In this document: positions 26,961-36,264 of the stretch, piece by piece
Numbering within the stretch: position 1 is the stretch's first letter
How the letters are laid out: each line of letters starts with the position of its first letter
DNA from: DAISVY01 sp036826635
GTDB lineage: Bacteria; Zixibacteria; MSB-5A5; GN15; FEB-12
NCBI GenBank assembly: GCA_036826635.1
Contig: DAISVY010000011.1
Location: 36,361 to 100,360 of the forward strand
DNA: 64,000 bases
Reading direction: 5' to 3'
Notes under the pieces: generated by a model
What the model saw: the letters and a program-made list of their open reading frames with translations, nothing else
What the model was told of the DNA's origin: nothing
Databases searched by the model: none
Made by a program: the position numbers and the translations under genes

Positions 26961-27566
26961 ATGCCGCACAATATGCACCGAGAGTTTTTCGATAAACTGG
27001 CGGCCAACTGGGACCTCCAGATTACGGCCGAGGATATTGAACGCCTGAGCAGCCTGGTGGAGCGACTGGATATCCGTTCCGGTTTCCATGTGCTTGATCT
27101 CGGCTGCGGGACCGGTATCCTTTTCGACATACTGAGGCGCAAGGTGGGCCCGGAAGGTCAGGTGACGGGAATTGATTGTTCCGAGCGCATGGCCGAGATT
27201 GCCCGCCGCAATTTTCCATTCGAAAACATCTCCGTTATTGACGCCGACGTTGCCGCCATGCCTTTTCAGGACGAGGCCTTTGACATGGCCATCTCGTTCT
27301 CGTCTTTTCCTCATTTCGCCGACAAGCGAAAGGCCCTGACGGAGATCAGTCGAGTGCTCAAACCAGGCGGTCGGTGTTTTATCATCCATCTGTTGTCTTC
27401 GGAAGAGCTGCGTAAGGTGCATCAGCGTATCGGCGGGGTCGTGGCCAATGACGTAATTCCTTCCGAGCAGGCCGTGCGTGACATGCTTGCCGCAACCGGT
27501 TTCGGCAAGATCGCAATAGAAGATCATCCCTCCCTTTATTTTGCTGTAGCGGAAAAGATGCTATGA
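26961..27566 (+). CDS. Class I SAM-dependent methyltransferase
   Basis: A 201-residue methyltransferase. SAM-binding motif I is VLDLGCGTGILFDIL (about residue 44), motif II GQVTGIDCSERM, then DADVAAMPFQDEAFD and the ISRVLKPGGRCFIIH segment. The fold is UbiE/type 11-like with no substrate-specific motif. TTGAGG precedes the ATG. Its stop overlaps the start of the ECF S-component gene (ATGA), so the two are translationally coupled and the substrate may be related to the vitamin or cofactor carried by that transporter; this is inference. Confidence 0.9.
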   Translation: MPHNMHREFFDKLAANWDLQITAEDIERLSSLVERLDIRSGFHVLDLGCGTGILFDILRRKVGPEGQVTGIDCSERMAEIARRNFPFENISVIDADVAAMPFQDEAFDMAISFSSFPHFADKRKALTEISRVLKPGGRCFIIHLLSSEELRKVHQRIGGVVANDVIPSEQAVRDMLAATGFGKIAIEDHPSLYFAVAEKML

Positions 27567-28105
27567 CACGTTCGATCCCAACATTGCACAATCGTATTTC
27601 GCGCACTCAGTGGCTTACCTACGCGGCGTTGTTTCTGGCCCTGGCTCTGGTTTTGCCAATCGGTTTTCACGCTTTCGGCGTCGGTGGAAGAATGTTTCTG
27701 CCCATGCACCTTCCGGTATTATTGGCCGGTTTCCTCGTGGGGCCGTTTTGCGGTCTGCTGGTCGGTATACTGGCACCGGGGTTGTCGCACCTGATGACCG
27801 GCATGCCACCCACTTACGCGGTGCCGCTGATGTCACTGGAACTGCCTGTTTACGGTCTGGTGGCCGGGCTGCTTTATCGACGTTTGCACATGAATATCTA
27901 CGTTGCGCTGATCATCGCCATGATACTGGGAAGGGTCATGTTCGGTGTCGGCCTGCTGATTCTCGGTATGTTCATGGAGTTGCCGTACTCGGCCGCGGTA
28001 TTTTTCTCCAGCGGCGGAGCTGTTGTCACCGGTCTGCCGGGTATCGTGTTGCAGATTTTCCTGATTCCGATAATCGTTGCCGCTGTTCGTCGCAAGGTAT
28101 CATAA
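27563..28105 (+). CDS. ECF transporter substrate-binding (S) component-like membrane protein
   Basis: A 180-residue protein with about six hydrophobic helices (TYAALFLALALVLPIGF, LPVLLAGFLVGPFCGLLVGIL, VALIIAMILGRVMFGVGLLIL, IVLQIFLIPIIVAAV). The GGRMFLPMHLPVLLAGFLVGP stretch and overall size resemble the S components of energy-coupling-factor vitamin transporters. The ATPase and T components are not in this window, as in group II systems that share one module. Substrate unknown. It overlaps the upstream methyltransferase by 4 bp, implying one operon. Confidence 0.78.
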   Translation: MTRSIPTLHNRISRTQWLTYAALFLALALVLPIGFHAFGVGGRMFLPMHLPVLLAGFLVGPFCGLLVGILAPGLSHLMTGMPPTYAVPLMSLELPVYGLVAGLLYRRLHMNIYVALIIAMILGRVMFGVGLLILGMFMELPYSAAVFFSSGGAVVTGLPGIVLQIFLIPIIVAAVRRKVS

Positions 28106-28236
28106 GCCGGCCCGTCGGTACTGCTCACACGATTGTCAGCATACCGTTCGATAGTCAAGTGGACGGAACGCACGAATATCCGCGCGAACGGTAACTTGCT
28201 CCTGCCTCGGATTTTTTCGGAAAAGCGAAGAGGACG

Positions 28237-28593
28237 CTACAAAAGGGTGTTCAGAAGCTGTTCGAGGTCGGACATCATCAGGGGTTTACCCAGAAAACCG
28301 TCGGCGTGCAGCATCTCGGCCTGTGACTCGACTTCACCGCTTGAATATCCGGATATGAGCACAACGGAAATCTTGGGATACTTGGTCTTGACTTCTTTGA
28401 GCAATTCCAGTCCCGACATGTTCGGCATGCGCATGTCGGTTATGACCATAGAAAAGTCACCCTTTTCCAACTCTTCCAGGGCCTGATTGCCGTCGGCGGC
28501 ACGTACCGACTCATGCTCGAAAACCTCGAGCATCTCCGACAGCAGAGATGACATGTTAGGGTTGTCGTCGACGATTAATATTTTTTTTCCCAT
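28237..28593 (-). CDS. Stand-alone response regulator receiver domain (CheY-like)
   Basis: A 118-residue receiver with no output domain. The acidic pair is in ILIVDDNPNM (D9, D10), the phospho-acceptor in MVITDMRMP (about D54), the Thr/Ser switch in VVLISGYSSG and the lysine in FLGKPLM. AAGGG lies seven bases before the ATG. No histidine kinase is nearby. Single-domain receivers relay phosphate or bind a target protein; the partner is unknown. It precedes hflX on the same strand but need not be functionally linked. Confidence 0.92.
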   Translation of the reverse strand: MGKKILIVDDNPNMSSLLSEMLEVFEHESVRAADGNQALEELEKGDFSMVITDMRMPNMSGLELLKEVKTKYPKISVVLISGYSSGEVESQAEMLHADGFLGKPLMMSDLEQLLNTLL

Positions 28594-28626
28594 AGTGTTA
28601 CCCTTAGGACTGTTATCGGCGGAGAA

Positions 28627-29748
28627 TTACCGAAGCTTAGCAGCTTTCTTGGATCGGCCGTGATTAGAGGAACGGGCGATAATCTCAGCCTGGAGGGCCG
28701 GCAAACCGGAATTTTTCAGGGCCGAGATGATGAAGTTTCGGCGGTTGTTCTCCGGCGGCGGACAAAAAGCGGGATTGAGGTCTAATTTATTGTATACCAT
28801 AAGGTAGGGGACCTTGTCAGCGGATATCTCGGTCAGCACCTGGCGCGTTTGTGTAACCTGCTCGGCATACTTGGGATCGGAGCAATCGACTACGTGCAGT
28901 AACAGGTCGGCCAGGGCAACTTCTTCAAGAGTCGATTTGAAAGATTCTACCAACTGAGTAGGCAGTTTTTTGATGAAACCGACCGTATCGGAAAAAACAA
29001 CCTTGGTCGGATAGCCAACCGACATCACGCGGGTGGTTGAATCCAGGGTTGTGAAAAGCTTGTCGGCGATTTCTATTTCGGCCTTGGTAAGGAGATTAAA
29101 CAGGCTGGACTTACCGGCGTTGGTGTAGCCGACCAGGGCAACCTTGAAAAGGCTCTGTCGACTCTTGCGCTGGGTGGCTCGCTGGATGCCCAGTCGTTGC
29201 AATTTCTTTTTCAGGTAAGCGATTTTGGTGCGCACCTGGCGACGGTCGATTTCAAGCTGGGTCTCCCCCGGTCCCTTGGCGCCGATACCGCCGTACTGTC
29301 GGGAGAAATGAACCCAGGCCCCGGTCAGGCGCGGCAGAGTGTATTCCAGTTGGGCCAGTTCCACCTGCAAACGGGCAGCGGCGGTGCGCGCTCCGGTGGC
29401 AAAGATATCCAGAATCAATACCGGCCGGTCGATGACTTTGACGTCAAGAGCTTTCTCCAGATTGCGCTGCTGGGCAGGACTTAGTTGATCGTCGAATACG
29501 ACACAATTGGCTTGGAGTTCTTCCAACTGAGCCTTCAACTCGTCTACCAGACCGCGGCCGATGTAGAAAGCCGGGCTTGGTTTCGGTCGTACCTGTATTC
29601 GTTGGCCCAGCACCTCGGCGCCGGCTGTCCGGGCCAGACGGTTCAATTCTTCCAGAGACTCCGTTTCTTCCTGTTTGCGGCGGGAATCCGTTACCAGGCC
29701 GATGAGCACGGCCTTTTCCACTTCGGGCTTGCGGTAATCGACGACCAT
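28627..29748 (-). CDS. hflX: GTPase HflX
   Basis: Ribosome-associated GTPase involved in rescue and splitting of stalled ribosomes. The 373-residue product has the N-terminal HflX domain (to about 165, with FYIGRGLVDELKAQLEE, VVFDDQLSPAQQRNLE and a Gly-rich YGGIGAKGPGETQLEIDRR) and a G domain with GYTNAGKSSLFNLL (G1), LDSTTR, SDTVGFIKKLP (G3) and VYNKLDL (G4). The short C-terminal domain is truncated relative to E. coli, ending in a Lys/Arg tail. The upstream neighbour is the M1-like gene. Confidence 0.95.
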   Translation of the reverse strand: MVVDYRKPEVEKAVLIGLVTDSRRKQEETESLEELNRLARTAGAEVLGQRIQVRPKPSPAFYIGRGLVDELKAQLEELQANCVVFDDQLSPAQQRNLEKALDVKVIDRPVLILDIFATGARTAAARLQVELAQLEYTLPRLTGAWVHFSRQYGGIGAKGPGETQLEIDRRQVRTKIAYLKKKLQRLGIQRATQRKSRQSLFKVALVGYTNAGKSSLFNLLTKAEIEIADKLFTTLDSTTRVMSVGYPTKVVFSDTVGFIKKLPTQLVESFKSTLEEVALADLLLHVVDCSDPKYAEQVTQTRQVLTEISADKVPYLMVYNKLDLNPAFCPPPENNRRNFIISALKNSGLPALQAEIIARSSNHGRSKKAAKLR

Positions 29749-29823
29749 TCATTTACAAGATACGATGGCCGGGCCGAAAATCAAATCGGGTTTTCGGTTT
29801 TGACTACGGTAAAGACGGCATCA

Positions 29824-29854
29824 ATAAAAACGACGGGGTCGCAACCCCGCCGTT
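29824..29854 (-). terminator. Intrinsic terminator of the M1-like gene
   Basis: Read on the minus strand, AACGGCGGGGT (29854-29844) pairs with ACCCCGTCGTT (29839-29829) around a 4-base loop, with one mismatch, and a run of Ts follows. It sits 30 bases after the stop of the M1-like gene. Confidence 0.8.
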
Positions 29855-29884
29855 TGTGCTTTTGTCGTTTACAATTCTGTCCGG

Positions 29885-32092
29885 CTATTTTTTGTCAACC
29901 TTATCCCGGGACAGTACCGAGTGGAATTCGTTGAAGATCATCTCCTTCGGTTCGATCTCGAACGGACCCAGTTCGAAACTGTCGACCGGTCCGGTTACCA
30001 TTTGACGCATGTAAATTGAGCCGTCGTTCACGTTCTGGATGCGAATGATCACCGGAGCTTTGAAATCGGCCTCGACTTTTTTTATCTCCACCGCTACCGG
30101 GATGTAGTAGCCGTCGGCTTTTTTCTCAATCGAATACTTCACCTCGAATTCGGGGATGTTGCGATCGTACAGCCAGTGTTTGAAGAACCAGTCGAGCGAC
30201 TGGCCGTAGTGTTTCTCCGTCAGCCGGATAAAATCTTCGTTGGTAAAACAGGAGTAGTTGCAAACGGTTTTGAGTTCGTTGATGTAATTCCAGAACGGTC
30301 TGTCGGACAATTTGTCGAGGTCAAACATCATGAACCTGATCATGTGCAGCATCCAGGCACCTTTGGCCGTGCGGTCGAACAGGGGCACTCTCCGTCCCGA
30401 GGCCAGTGGCCGGTCGTTGTCCAGTCCGAGGACGGTATAGATATGATCGCGGCGGCGGCGCAGTTCGCCGAAAAAGACCGACGGGCTGACACTCGACCAG
30501 ACGTACATAAGTGACAAATAGTCCGGCAGGGCATCCTGAAGCCAATACTCGCGGTCGGTTTTGGGCTGCATCAATCCCCCGAACCATTGCCGGGCGGCAC
30601 TGGCTCCGGCCGCCATATACAAGCCGCCGGTTTCGTCGACCAGGCACTCGGTCTGGGACACTTCCATCAGGCCGGGCATTGACTTGCCGGTGCCCGGGTA
30701 TATCGAGACGGCGAAAGTTTCCAGGGGAAGTCCGAGATGACCGCTCATGTAGTTGAAAGCATCGGTGACGACCGTCTGATAATAGTCGTCGGGAATGAAA
30801 CAGTCGAAACGGTTCTTGTTGATGTGTTTTGATTTGAGAAAATCGAGCGTGAGACCGGTGGCACTGCTCACCGAAACCGTGTCGAAACCGGAAGCGTAAG
30901 GCTGGAATTGAAACAGCCGGTACGGTGTGACCGGCGCCGAGATGAAGCGGTCACGCTTTGACGTCGGCGATTCTATTTTTTCCATGTCCGGCATGGCGTA
31001 GTTGTAACCCGAGGGGATGTCGAAAGTCAGGGCATGCGGTGAAGCCGCCGGGTTTTCCACGAACGGAAGAGCCGGGTGGTAGTCCTTGCCATGATACCAC
31101 AGCCTCAGGGTAATGGTGTCACCCCGGAAACGATACTCCGGCAGGATGACGCCCATAAAAGTGAAATCGCCCCGCCGCACATAATCGACCGGGGCGTCCT
31201 GGTAATATACCGAATCCACATGCAGGTTGTGGTTCAAAAACAGCGAGAGAAAACGCAGGCTGTCTTCGTTGAGCTGTATTTCGAGATCGATCATGGCTTC
31301 ATCGATAACCTGACCATCCAAACCGGTCATTTTAAGCACTCCCTCGCGGGAGAGGATGGTCGTGGGGTAGGCGATATCCGACATGCGATAGTCGTCGTAT
31401 ACTCCCTTTTCCCTGCGTTGCATGACGGCCCCTTCGGTTATTTCCTGGTCTCCCCCTTCGTGTTCGTAGGCCAGAATCACTTCTTCCGGGCGATTGGGAT
31501 CGAAAGAGTAAACATAGCGGTTGAAATCGATCCAGAAATAACCGTCCTCGGCGCGTTCATACAATGATCGCATTAGTTGGAAATAGTTGTCATAGGTGTG
31601 CATGACGACCGGTTTGAAGAAGAACTCGCCCTGTTGCGAGCGGTTGAAATCGCCCCAGCCCAGCACATCATCCCGAAACTCGAATTTCTCTTTCAGGCGC
31701 AGGTCGAAATCGTCGGAGAAATCGGCAAATGCGACCTCGAAGTCTTCGTTCAACAGCGTATCCCCCGAAGCGAACTGGAGGGATTTTTTCTCGGTGTGCG
31801 AGGGTACGGTCATCTCGGCATGTCCCTGCCCCAGGAAGATGGCGGTCGTGGGACGGCCCTGCAAATTCCGGAGGAGATACATCTTACCCTGCTTGAAAGT
31901 GAACGTGGCGAGATCCTTCTGATAGACGAAATCCGCAATCTCGGCAACTTCGGCCGGGGGTTTGCTGGCCAGCTCCGAGCCCAGTTCACCATACTCGGCC
32001 CTGAATGTTTTGGCGAATTCCGATTCCGCCCGGCTCCCGGTCACCGTGACAAACAGGGTAACGAGGGCAGTTGCGATAATCCGTTTTTTCAT
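29885..32092 (-). CDS. Secreted M1-peptidase-like protein lacking the zinc site
   Basis: A 735-residue protein with a signal peptide (MKKRIIATALVTLFVTVTG, cleavage near residue 22) and AGGAG before the ATG. The C-terminal half follows the gluzincin M1 layout: a Tyr/Phe-rich segment, then ASAARQWFGGLMQPK near residue 497 where active enzymes have HExxHQWFG, then EYWLQDALPDYLSLMYV where they have WLNEGFAEY. The two histidines and the glutamate are replaced by Ala, Arg and Ser, and the downstream zinc-ligand glutamate by Asp. It is therefore predicted to be inactive as a peptidase, with a binding or scaffolding role. The N-terminal half is beta-rich and unrecognised. It stands alone, ended by a good terminator. 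Confidence 0.8.
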   Translation of the reverse strand: MKKRIIATALVTLFVTVTGSRAESEFAKTFRAEYGELGSELASKPPAEVAEIADFVYQKDLATFTFKQGKMYLLRNLQGRPTTAIFLGQGHAEMTVPSHTEKKSLQFASGDTLLNEDFEVAFADFSDDFDLRLKEKFEFRDDVLGWGDFNRSQQGEFFFKPVVMHTYDNYFQLMRSLYERAEDGYFWIDFNRYVYSFDPNRPEEVILAYEHEGGDQEITEGAVMQRREKGVYDDYRMSDIAYPTTILSREGVLKMTGLDGQVIDEAMIDLEIQLNEDSLRFLSLFLNHNLHVDSVYYQDAPVDYVRRGDFTFMGVILPEYRFRGDTITLRLWYHGKDYHPALPFVENPAASPHALTFDIPSGYNYAMPDMEKIESPTSKRDRFISAPVTPYRLFQFQPYASGFDTVSVSSATGLTLDFLKSKHINKNRFDCFIPDDYYQTVVTDAFNYMSGHLGLPLETFAVSIYPGTGKSMPGLMEVSQTECLVDETGGLYMAAGASAARQWFGGLMQPKTDREYWLQDALPDYLSLMYVWSSVSPSVFFGELRRRRDHIYTVLGLDNDRPLASGRRVPLFDRTAKGAWMLHMIRFMMFDLDKLSDRPFWNYINELKTVCNYSCFTNEDFIRLTEKHYGQSLDWFFKHWLYDRNIPEFEVKYSIEKKADGYYIPVAVEIKKVEADFKAPVIIRIQNVNDGSIYMRQMVTGPVDSFELGPFEIEPKEMIFNEFHSVLSRDKVDKK

Positions 32093-32122
32093 GCCGTATC
32101 TCCTGATCTGGAAGTTGCTTGT

Positions 32123-32704
32123 TCATTTCATAGACGAACCGGGCGCCGAATTGTCCATTGCCGCGGCGCGAAAAGCACCGGCCACGATATAACATCGGGC
32201 TTCGTTATATTTGTCTTCCCAGTTCTCTGTGGCGGCGACGAAGCGATAATTGGTATGATTCTGCCAGAGATGTTTCAAGGCTGCTTCTATGGCCATTGTT
32301 TCTTCTACCGTCTCTCTGCGGACCTCGTCTGTCTTATAGTATGGTGAGCCCAGGGCCGCCGCGGAACCCAGTTGGACAACGGCGGTGTATCGACGGTACT
32401 CCTGTTGTGTCGAAGTGCCGAGTTCTTTCAGAAGGTTCGGGTGAAAAGCGGCAGCGTCGAGAGTCCCGCGGTCGGTGATGAACCGCCGCCCGGCGAGAGA
32501 GTCTTCCTGTTCCCGTTGTCGGCGATAAATGGCGCGGTGCAGGGCGGCCTTGTCGTGGCGCAGGTCCGGTTGTTGTTCGAGAAACAGGCGGGCAACCTCT
32601 TCCAGGAAAATGACCCCGTTCAGAGCCGGGTCTGTCTTAAGCCGCTCAAGACATGTGGTCTTCCCTGAGGCGGGGGCTCCGGTTATAACTATTCCTGCGG
32701 CCAT
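32123..32704 (-). CDS. AAA-type P-loop ATPase/kinase-like protein
   Basis: From ATG 32704 the product is 193 residues. MAAGIVITGAPASGKTTCLE places a Walker A (GAPASGKT) at the N-terminus. VIFLEEVARLFLEQQPDLR and RRFITDRGTLDAAAFHPN look like the AAA_28/thymidylate-kinase-like NTPase group, which often has an unknown kinase role. Upstream in-frame residues overlap the divergent M24 gene region and are unlikely to be translated. The ribosome site is weak (TCAGG next to the ATG). Substrate unknown. Confidence 0.75.
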   Translation of the reverse strand: MAAGIVITGAPASGKTTCLERLKTDPALNGVIFLEEVARLFLEQQPDLRHDKAALHRAIYRRQREQEDSLAGRRFITDRGTLDAAAFHPNLLKELGTSTQQEYRRYTAVVQLGSAAALGSPYYKTDEVRRETVEETMAIEAALKHLWQNHTNYRFVAATENWEDKYNEARCYIVAGAFRAAAMDNSAPGSSMK

Positions 32705-32821
32705 CCTGATAAGGAATCTATGAGCGGTTGTACCATGTGTCAAGTTTGCACCGGTAGCCCGCCGGACGGACTTGAACCCGCGATGTTTTATCCGTACCTT
32801 GCCTGTCGGAAAGGACACACC

Positions 32822-33994
32822 GTGCAGATAAAACGAATTCAGGAATATCTTAAAAATCATGAACTCGATGGCTGGCTGCTGGCCGATTTCCACGGTCGCA
32901 ATGGTATTGCCATGGAGCTTCTGGGGATGACTTCAACCCTGACCCGGCGGTCGTTTTGTTTTATACCGGCCCGGGGAGAACCCGTTGCCCTTGTTCATCC
33001 GATTGAAGCGGTCAAGTTTTCCTCTTTTCCCGGTCGCGTGGTGCCGTACCGGGGTTATCGCGGTCTGGAAGCGGCGCTGGCGGAACTGATGACCGACGTT
33101 CATCGGGTAGCCATGGAATACGCTCCTCTGGGACGGTTCCCGGCGGTTGGTCTGGTTGATGCCGGGACGATTGAACTGGTGCGAAGTATGGGGGTTCAGG
33201 TAGTTTCGTCGGCTGACATGGTGGCCGATCTTCAGGCCCGCCTCTCCCCCGATCAAATAGTCTCACACCGCGCCGCGGCTGAAAAAGTGATCGCTATTAA
33301 AGAGGAAGCGTTTGCCTTTATCACCGAATCTCTCCGTGCGCGCACGCCTGTTTGCGAGTATGACGTTTGTCGGTTGATTCTGCGGCGGTTCGAGCAGGAG
33401 AACATGATTACCGATTTCGGTCCCAACTGTTCGGTGGGGGCGCACGCCGGAGACCCGCACTATGAACCGAGCGCACAACAGTCCGCACCGATAGAACCCG
33501 GTCGGATAGTCCTGATAGATCTCTGGGCCCGATTTGATACCGCCGACGGTGTGTACGCCGATATAACCTGGATGGGTTACACCGGGGTGAAAGAAGAAAT
33601 ACCGGCGCGCTACAGCGAGATGTTCGGCCTCATCGTGCGGGCGCGTGATGCCGCGGTGAGTTTTCTTCGGGACAACCTGTCCTCCCGACCGGTCAGTGCC
33701 TGCGAGGTGGACGACGTGTGCCGCGAAGTCATCGAGCAAGGCGGCTACGGCAAACAATTCACGCATCGTACCGGTCATTCCATAACCTCAAGCGTCCACG
33801 GCCCCGGACCGAATATCGATAACCTCGAAAGCGAAGATAACCGCCGCTTACAGCCGGGCCACCTGTTCTCTATCGAGCCCGGAATATATTTCGATGACTG
33901 CGGTTTTCGAACCGAGATAGACTGTCTGGTCACGCCCGATGGTGTCGAGGTCACCACGCTGCCGCTTCAAACCGAAATCAAGGTGCTGTTGTAA
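32822..33994 (+). CDS. Xaa-Pro aminopeptidase-like M24 metallopeptidase
   Basis: A creatinase-fold dimetal peptidase. I chose GTG 32822 because AAGGA lies six bases upstream and it begins VQIKRIQEYLKNHELDGWLL, the usual start of the N-terminal domain; an ATG at 32783 is possible but lacks a site. The 390-residue product has metal ligands in VLIDLWARFDTADGVYADITW (two Asp), HRTGHSI (His), FSIEPGIYF and FRTEIDCLV (two Glu), in the right order. It may act on X-Pro dipeptides. Nudix follows three bases after its stop. Confidence 0.88.
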   Translation: MQIKRIQEYLKNHELDGWLLADFHGRNGIAMELLGMTSTLTRRSFCFIPARGEPVALVHPIEAVKFSSFPGRVVPYRGYRGLEAALAELMTDVHRVAMEYAPLGRFPAVGLVDAGTIELVRSMGVQVVSSADMVADLQARLSPDQIVSHRAAAEKVIAIKEEAFAFITESLRARTPVCEYDVCRLILRRFEQENMITDFGPNCSVGAHAGDPHYEPSAQQSAPIEPGRIVLIDLWARFDTADGVYADITWMGYTGVKEEIPARYSEMFGLIVRARDAAVSFLRDNLSSRPVSACEVDDVCREVIEQGGYGKQFTHRTGHSITSSVHGPGPNIDNLESEDNRRLQPGHLFSIEPGIYFDDCGFRTEIDCLVTPDGVEVTTLPLQTEIKVLL

Positions 33995-33997
33995 GCG

Positions 33998-34549
33998 GTG
34001 TTCGTTACCGATGACATGATCGCCGCCATGGCGGCTCGGTACGGCCTGCCGCATGAAGCGACTTTCCATTTTGAGGTTCTTGAGAAGGAATATCGTCGCA
34101 TTCTCGGTTCACAGAAGAACGGCCGCAATCATGATGTCACGGTGTATATGATCAGGGACGGACAGGTGGCGGTTATTGCCAAGCCGTTCTATCCCCCGGG
34201 TTTGTACCGGGCGCCATCCGGAGGACTTCAACCGGGTGAGGATTTCCGGGCCGGTGTTCGGCGGGAGATTCTTGAGGAAGTCGGATGCGAGATCAGACTT
34301 ACCCGATTCCTGCTGAAGACGGCGGTGTCGTTCACGTTCGGAAACGAGATTATCCATTGGCGTTCGTTCGTGTTTCTGGCGGACTATGTGTCGGGGGATT
34401 TCTCGTTCACCGATCATCGTGAGATTCGCGAGGTTCGGCTGGTCGACTGGGAGGAGTTTGCAACTTTCGCCCGAATCATGCGGCAGACGGATATCGGCGG
34501 GTTGCACTACCGGGCCGCCCTGCACGAGATGGTCGAACGTCTGGTCTGA
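33998..34549 (+). CDS. Nudix hydrolase
   Basis: Pyrophosphohydrolase of nucleoside-diphosphate-linked substrates. The 23-residue Nudix box begins GGLQPGEDFRAGVRREILEE and is completed by VGC, with the G, E and REXXEE-G residues in place at about residues 75-97. The 183-residue length fits the ADP-sugar/NUDIX group, but no subfamily motif is clear. The start is GTG 33998 or ATG 34016; neither has a good ribosome site, so coupling to the M24 gene (3-bp gap) is likely. Confidence 0.88.
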   Translation: MFVTDDMIAAMAARYGLPHEATFHFEVLEKEYRRILGSQKNGRNHDVTVYMIRDGQVAVIAKPFYPPGLYRAPSGGLQPGEDFRAGVRREILEEVGCEIRLTRFLLKTAVSFTFGNEIIHWRSFVFLADYVSGDFSFTDHREIREVRLVDWEEFATFARIMRQTDIGGLHYRAALHEMVERLV

Positions 34550-34638
34550 CCACGCCGGTCGGATGGAGCGAGCAAGCTCGAAGTTGCCCCGAGCCGTCCG
34601 GTGTGTATATTACCGGAGCCTCTTTATCGGGAGATCCG

Positions 34639-36231
34639 TTGAATTCAAGGTTCCTTAAGCAGTCACTGGTTGCCGCTTCGCTGATAACCGTGGGAGCCAA
34701 TTTTCTCAGCCGGTTTTTCGGTTATGTGCGCGAGGCGGTGATTGCCGATTATTTCGGTACCAGTGCCGTCTTTGATACCTTTATCCTTGCTTTCACTATT
34801 CCCGAACTTCTGACCTTTATAACATTCGCGGCTTTGCCGACGGCTATTATTCCCGTGCTGGCCGGTCACAAGGCAACTTCGTCGTCGGAAGCGGCTTTGC
34901 ACGCTGTTGAGTCGCGGTTGTTTCGGAAAGGTCTGGTCGTTTTCACTGTCGTTTTTGGTGTGCTTTCGGTCCTGATTTTTCTGTTGCGGGGTCAGCTTCT
35001 GGATTGGCTGGCGCCGGAACTGGCAACCGATCAGCGCGAGCTGGGTGTTTACCTGATGGCCCTGCTGGCCCTGTTCGTTCTCTTTCGCGGGATAGAGGCT
35101 TATTTCCGGGGCTGGCTGTATGAGAAAAAACATTTTATATCCCCCGCTCTTTCTCCTTTTCTGATTAACGCGGTGGTGCTGTTTGTCCTGTTGCTTTTTT
35201 ACGGTCGGCTGAACATTGCGGCGCTGGCTTACGGCTGGCTGGCAGGCTCGGCGCTGTCGCTGGTTTACAACGGTCTTTTCGTGTTCAGGGTTGTCCGTCC
35301 GACCGCCGCTGTCCCGAGCGTCAGTGTCTCGGTTAAGCCGTTGTTGAGTTTAACCTTCACTATAGCCCTGCTGGAAACAATCGCGCTGGTTTATCCGGTG
35401 ATAGACCGCTTTCTGGCGGCCAAGTATTTGGGTGAAGGTCAGATTGCGGCTCTGCGGTATGCTATCTTTCTCGGTCAACTGGCCCCGGGTGTGCTGGTGG
35501 CCACTTTCTCGCTGGCTTCCTTTCCGTGGATTGCCGATCTCTCGGCTCCGGCTGAACGAGAACGCCTGACCCGGTTGTACAGCGACTCGGTGCGATTGAT
35601 TTTCTTCGTAATGGCTCTTGTCGCCACCGGGCTGAGCCTTTTTGCCAGTGATATTGTGCGGGTGGCCTTTCAGCGGGGAGCCTTCGATCAAACTTCGCTT
35701 GAGCTTACCACCGGGGCCTTTCGTTATTATGCGGCGGGAATCTTCTTTTATTCCATACTGATTTACCAGATGCGAATCTACTACGCCCGCAAGGCGACCG
35801 GCCGTCTGGGTGTGATTCTCCTGCTTATGTTGCTGGTCAAAGTTGTGGCCAGTCTGGTGCTGGTCGGGCCGATGGAACACGAGGGCCTGGCGCTGGCTAC
35901 CGGTATCGCCTGGCTGGTCGGCTTTGTGGTTCTTACGCTCGACGTGAGTCATATCCTTAAACTTTCGACCGCGGCTCTCTTCGCTCCGGGAGTCACTCGG
36001 GTAATTCCAATCGTGGCTCTTGTGGCGGCGAGTTGGTATGCGCTGGCGCAATTGTGGCCGGTCTCGTCCGGGGACTCGTTGCTCTATTGCTTCGCCCGGC
36101 TGGCGATTATCGGCGGGGCGGGGACGGTTGTTTATCTTCTGCTGGCCCTGTGGGTGAAATTGCCTGAACCAAAACGGGTGGTTAGAACCGTGACAGCCAG
36201 ATTTCGCTCTTTTCGAAGTAACGGCAGATGA
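34639..36231 (+). CDS. murJ: Lipid II flippase MurJ
   Basis: Inner-membrane flippase for the peptidoglycan precursor. TTG 34639 has GGGAG nine bases before it and gives LNSRFLKQSLVAASLITVGA, the typical start. The 530-residue product has about 14 helices and the conserved TVGANFLSRFFGYVREAVIADYF-type first segment (broken here for length) with arginines in RFFGYVREA. The middle has YAIFLGQLAPGVL and IVRVAFQRGAFD, both MurJ-like. It is the last plus gene before the C5-epimerase-like gene on the other strand. Confidence 0.92.
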   Translation: MNSRFLKQSLVAASLITVGANFLSRFFGYVREAVIADYFGTSAVFDTFILAFTIPELLTFITFAALPTAIIPVLAGHKATSSSEAALHAVESRLFRKGLVVFTVVFGVLSVLIFLLRGQLLDWLAPELATDQRELGVYLMALLALFVLFRGIEAYFRGWLYEKKHFISPALSPFLINAVVLFVLLLFYGRLNIAALAYGWLAGSALSLVYNGLFVFRVVRPTAAVPSVSVSVKPLLSLTFTIALLETIALVYPVIDRFLAAKYLGEGQIAALRYAIFLGQLAPGVLVATFSLASFPWIADLSAPAERERLTRLYSDSVRLIFFVMALVATGLSLFASDIVRVAFQRGAFDQTSLELTTGAFRYYAAGIFFYSILIYQMRIYYARKATGRLGVILLLMLLVKVVASLVLVGPMEHEGLALATGIAWLVGFVVLTLDVSHILKLSTAALFAPGVTRVIPIVALVAASWYALAQLWPVSSGDSLLYCFARLAIIGGAGTVVYLLLALWVKLPEPKRVVRTVTARFRSFRSNGR

Positions 36232-36264
36232 TATTAATGATGTTATAGTTCCGGCGTTGTCGGG

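Noticed and set aside
32762..32785. GGACTTGAACCCGCG, resembling the T-arm of a minus-strand tRNA
   Set aside because: Only three of five T-stem pairs form, and no acceptor, anticodon or D arm could be built around it.
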